Shown here: positions 62,199 through 64,000 of the stretch, piece by piece
Numbering within the stretch: the stretch's first letter is position 1
How the letters are laid out: each line of letters starts with the position of its first letter
Source of the DNA: a virus
Strand: one strand, 5' to 3'
IMG/VR virus record: IMGVR_UViG_3300034072_002212
Coordinates: 94,417-158,416 of that record
DNA length: 64,000 bases
Notes under the pieces: generated by a model
What the model was told of the DNA's origin: nothing
Databases searched by the model: none
Seen by the model: the letters and a program-made list of their open reading frames with translations, nothing else
Translations under genes and position numbers: made by a program

Positions 62199-62492
62199 AT
62201 GGGCATGGAAAGCGATAAGATCAAAGCCATCGTGGCTAAAGTCAAAGCATTAACTCGTGGCGAGGAAGAACCAGAATCGGTTATGAGCGCCATGGTCAAA
62301 GACATGGGAAGATCACCCACGTTCGCGGTGGCAATCATTCAGCGGCTGCGGGACGAGGGGATCGATCTCTTTGAAAAGGATGGGGAAGAGGCGGAAGCCT
62401 TCAAGGCCAAGTTCCGTCCTCAGGTAGAAAAACTGGGTGAGCGTGAACTCACCCAGTCTCAAAAGATTTTATCTAAGCTATTTCAGGCTTAG
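62199..62492 (+). CDS. small helical protein, unknown function
   Basis: 97 residues, ATG at 62199, GAGGAG 8 bases upstream. Lys/Glu-rich helices (SDKIKAIVAKVKALTRGEEE, FAVAIIQRLRDEGIDLFEKD). Its 3' end contains a 9-base-stem hairpin, and its stop overlaps that of the convergent gene at 62489. Function unknown. Confidence 0.55.
   Translation: MGMESDKIKAIVAKVKALTRGEEEPESVMSAMVKDMGRSPTFAVAIIQRLRDEGIDLFEKDGEEAEAFKAKFRPQVEKLGERELTQSQKILSKLFQA
62433..62456. terminator. hairpin at convergent gene ends
   Basis: CTGGGTGAG (62433-62441) and CTCACCCAG (62448-62456), 9-base perfect stem, inside the 3' coding end of the 62199 gene; AAAAG and TTTT lie just after, so it may stop transcription from both sides. 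Confidence 0.5.
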
Positions 62493-62752
62493 ACTTCTTC
62501 GTCTGATCCGGCTCCGCCAAGACCATACATGATACCTAGAAGCTCTTGCTTCTTGGTCATCTCAAGGTTCTTGGTGGAACGGATCTTCTTGAGACGATTG
62601 ATCATCTTCAACGTAAGCTTGGGCTTGCGCTCATCTTCAATGTCGATGCCAGTCATCTTGTCATCTTCTGGAGAGTAGCGAGTAGCTTCGTCCCTAGGGT
62701 TTTCTACCCTCTGGGCGTCTTCGTTGAGCTTGGCAAATTCACGATACCTCAT
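62489..62752 (-). CDS. small prohead-cluster protein (gp67-like position)
   Basis: 87 residues, ATG at 62752 overlapping the portal stop by 4 bases (ATGA). Core ERKPKLTLKMINRLKKIRST is a phrase I recall in small proteins just after the portal gene of T4-like cyanophages, where T4 has gp67. Basic helix plus acidic end. Role in prohead core assembly is inferred from position. Confidence 0.6.
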   Translation of the reverse strand: MRYREFAKLNEDAQRVENPRDEATRYSPEDDKMTGIDIEDERKPKLTLKMINRLKKIRSTKNLEMTKKQELLGIMYGLGGAGSDEEV

Positions 62753-64000
62753 GCTGCTTCCTCCCCGTCATCTGCTGAATCATCACCGCTGATTGGGCTC
62801 ATCGAGCCATCATCAGCGCCATCTTCTGCTGGTGCTTCTTCATCACCCATGTCATCACCCATGTCCAGTTCGTCAGTGGGACGAATACCCACTGAGTCTA
62901 GACCAGCTGGGGCGGCGCCGGCAAAGCCATCATCAGCACCAGTGCCCTTGGTAGCATCACGATTCTCTTCACGCCACATGCGCTCGTTTTCGTTGATGTC
63001 CTCTTCGGTCATACCCATGATGTTGATCATCAGCCAACGCTTACTGAAGTGTTTCATCTCTGCCAACTGGGTGTAGACACTAATAGCAGCACCATCCTTT
63101 TCCAGCTTCGCAAACGTGCTGAAGTTCTCAGGCGTGTTGAAGTTCAGTTCGTAGAGGCTGGCGTCGATGTTGTAACCGCGACGGCGAACGAACAGCTTGA
63201 ACTCATCATCAAAGATTGGAGCCAGGAGGTTCTGTAGACGCGAGCAATACTGCGCGAAGTTGAACTCCTGAATGTAAGCAGTACCAACGCGACCGTCAGT
63301 AAAGCTCTGAGTGCCATCTTCTGGGCCACTTGGGAGGTAGCTAGAAGGAACGCGGAGACCGCGTTTCAGCTTGTTATCCCAGTAGCGAAGATCGTCAATC
63401 TGACCTAGGTTCTCACCGGCGGGCAGAGTCTCAACGCGCGAACCACGACCTTCAGCCGACTGAGCAAAGAAGAAGTCTTCCATCATGCTCATTGGATTGT
63501 AGGTTGCGTCACCAATGTTAGCACCACCGCCGGTGCGGCTTGGATACCTGCGCTGATGAATCTCGTTCTTGACCTTCTCGAGGTAGCCACCCACCTTGTG
63601 AAGAGGCATACCACCCACGTCCACGTAGAAAACTCGGCGTTCAGGGGCCCTCTGAATACGGTAGATAATGATTGCTTCCTCGAGCAATCCCTTCTCGCGC
63701 CATACCTTGTAGACGCTCTCAAGGATGCTCGTGCCGAATGGCCAGTTAGCATCAAGACCTTCCGAGAGGCTCAAGTGAACGATATGGGTTGCCTCGATAG
63801 CAGTCTGAGTGGAATCACCATCGAAGCGACCATTGTTTGGGCTACCATGACCCCAACGCTTGAGGTCCTTGGTTGGCCTCTGAATGCTCATCTGACTGCT
63901 ACCACCGGTGAGGTTCTGACCATACTTGTCAGGAGCCGTTGCGGTGAAGCTGGAGAGATTCACATCAAGATCACTGATGATGTAAGCTTCAGGCATCTTG
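62749..64000 (-). CDS. 20: portal vertex protein (gp20), cut by right edge
   Basis: At least 416 C-terminal codons; the frame is open to position 64000, so the gene begins outside the window and an internal ATG at 63996 is not the start. The portal is the dodecameric gate for DNA packaging and tail joining. Typical phrases: WPFGTSILESVYKVWREKGL, YRIQRAPERRVFYVDVGGMP, YPSRTGGGANIGDATYNPMS, SRVETLPAGENLGQIDDLRY, and LRVPSSYLPSGPEDGTQSFT. The C-terminal 70 residues are very acidic and likely disordered. Confidence 0.96.
   Translation of the reverse strand, partial: KMPEAYIISDLDVNLSSFTATAPDKYGQNLTGGSSQMSIQRPTKDLKRWGHGSPNNGRFDGDSTQTAIEATHIVHLSLSEGLDANWPFGTSILESVYKVWREKGLLEEAIIIYRIQRAPERRVFYVDVGGMPLHKVGGYLEKVKNEIHQRRYPSRTGGGANIGDATYNPMSMMEDFFFAQSAEGRGSRVETLPAGENLGQIDDLRYWDNKLKRGLRVPSSYLPSGPEDGTQSFTDGRVGTAYIQEFNFAQYCSRLQNLLAPIFDDEFKLFVRRRGYNIDASLYELNFNTPENFSTFAKLEKDGAAISVYTQLAEMKHFSKRWLMINIMGMTEEDINENERMWREENRDATKGTGADDGFAGAAPAGLDSVGIRPTDELDMGDDMGDEEAPAEDGADDGSMSPISGDDSADDGEEAA

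Noticed and set aside
1-64000. CRISPR array, integrase, attachment site or insertion sequence
   Set aside because: No regularly spaced direct repeats, no recombinase or transposase, and no terminal inverted repeats were seen.

Overview
This window is part of a large T4-type myovirus (tailed phage with a contractile tail). Direct evidence is the set of recognisable T4-like proteins: portal gp20 (cut by the right edge), prohead protease gp21, scaffold gp22, major capsid gp23, head-completion gp4, neck gp13 and gp14, tail completion gp15, terminase gp16 and gp17, sheath gp18, tube gp19, a gp48/gp54-like tube-cap protein, ssDNA-binding gp32, UvsX, UvsW and a gp1-type nucleotide kinase. The host is probably an alphaproteobacterium, perhaps a sphingomonad: a small outer-membrane barrel with signal peptide (54802-55305) looks like a host gene of that group. 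That host call is inference.

Layout. 1-9155 (mostly minus): a TGT/DpdA-like base-exchange enzyme cut by the left edge, small virion-type proteins including a collagen-like one, a miniature DNA polymerase III alpha-like protein, a possible gp62 clamp-loader subunit and UvsW. 9292-17468 (minus): a split, degenerate SNF2-like pair, an AAA+ ATPase, UvsX, gp32 and a GIY-YIG homing endonuclease. 17602-28029: packaging and tail genes plus a second homing endonuclease on the plus strand. 28236-31240: a Ro60/TROVE RNA-binding protein and, upstream of it, about 840 bases without any gene that read on the minus strand as a highly structured RNA. 31357-42786: sheath, nucleotide kinase, small early-type genes, neck proteins, endolysin and tail-completion protein. 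42838-56342 (plus): accessory block with paralogous small proteins, a complete deamidating NAD+ salvage set (nicotinamidase, nicotinate phosphoribosyltransferase, mononucleotide adenylyltransferase, NAD synthetase) plus a Nudix hydrolase, an RNA ligase with a separate OB-fold protein, an outer-membrane barrel and an MntP-type manganese exporter. 56433-64000 (minus): capsid, scaffold, two duplicated acidic core proteins, prohead protease and portal.

Regulation seen in the sequence. Two promoter classes recur. TAAATA boxes, like the T4 late promoter, lie upstream of virion genes, uvsW, the DpdA-like gene and the structured RNA; one is a perfect palindrome serving two divergent genes. TTGAC(A/T)-N16/17-TAnnnn sites, often with TG before the -10, lie upstream of small accessory genes, the AAA+ ATPase, the nicotinamidase and the RNA ligase. 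Terminator-like hairpins commonly have GNRA or UNCG loops and are often followed by only a short TTTCC. At the RNA ligase and at 54298 the Shine-Dalgarno can be paired by sequence lying inside the local promoter, which would silence read-through transcripts only.

The most interesting items are the large structured RNA beside the Ro60 gene, the four-enzyme NAD+ salvage set (plausibly restoring NAD+ after host NADase defences), the 202-residue polymerase that keeps all three palm aspartates, and the DpdA-like enzyme.
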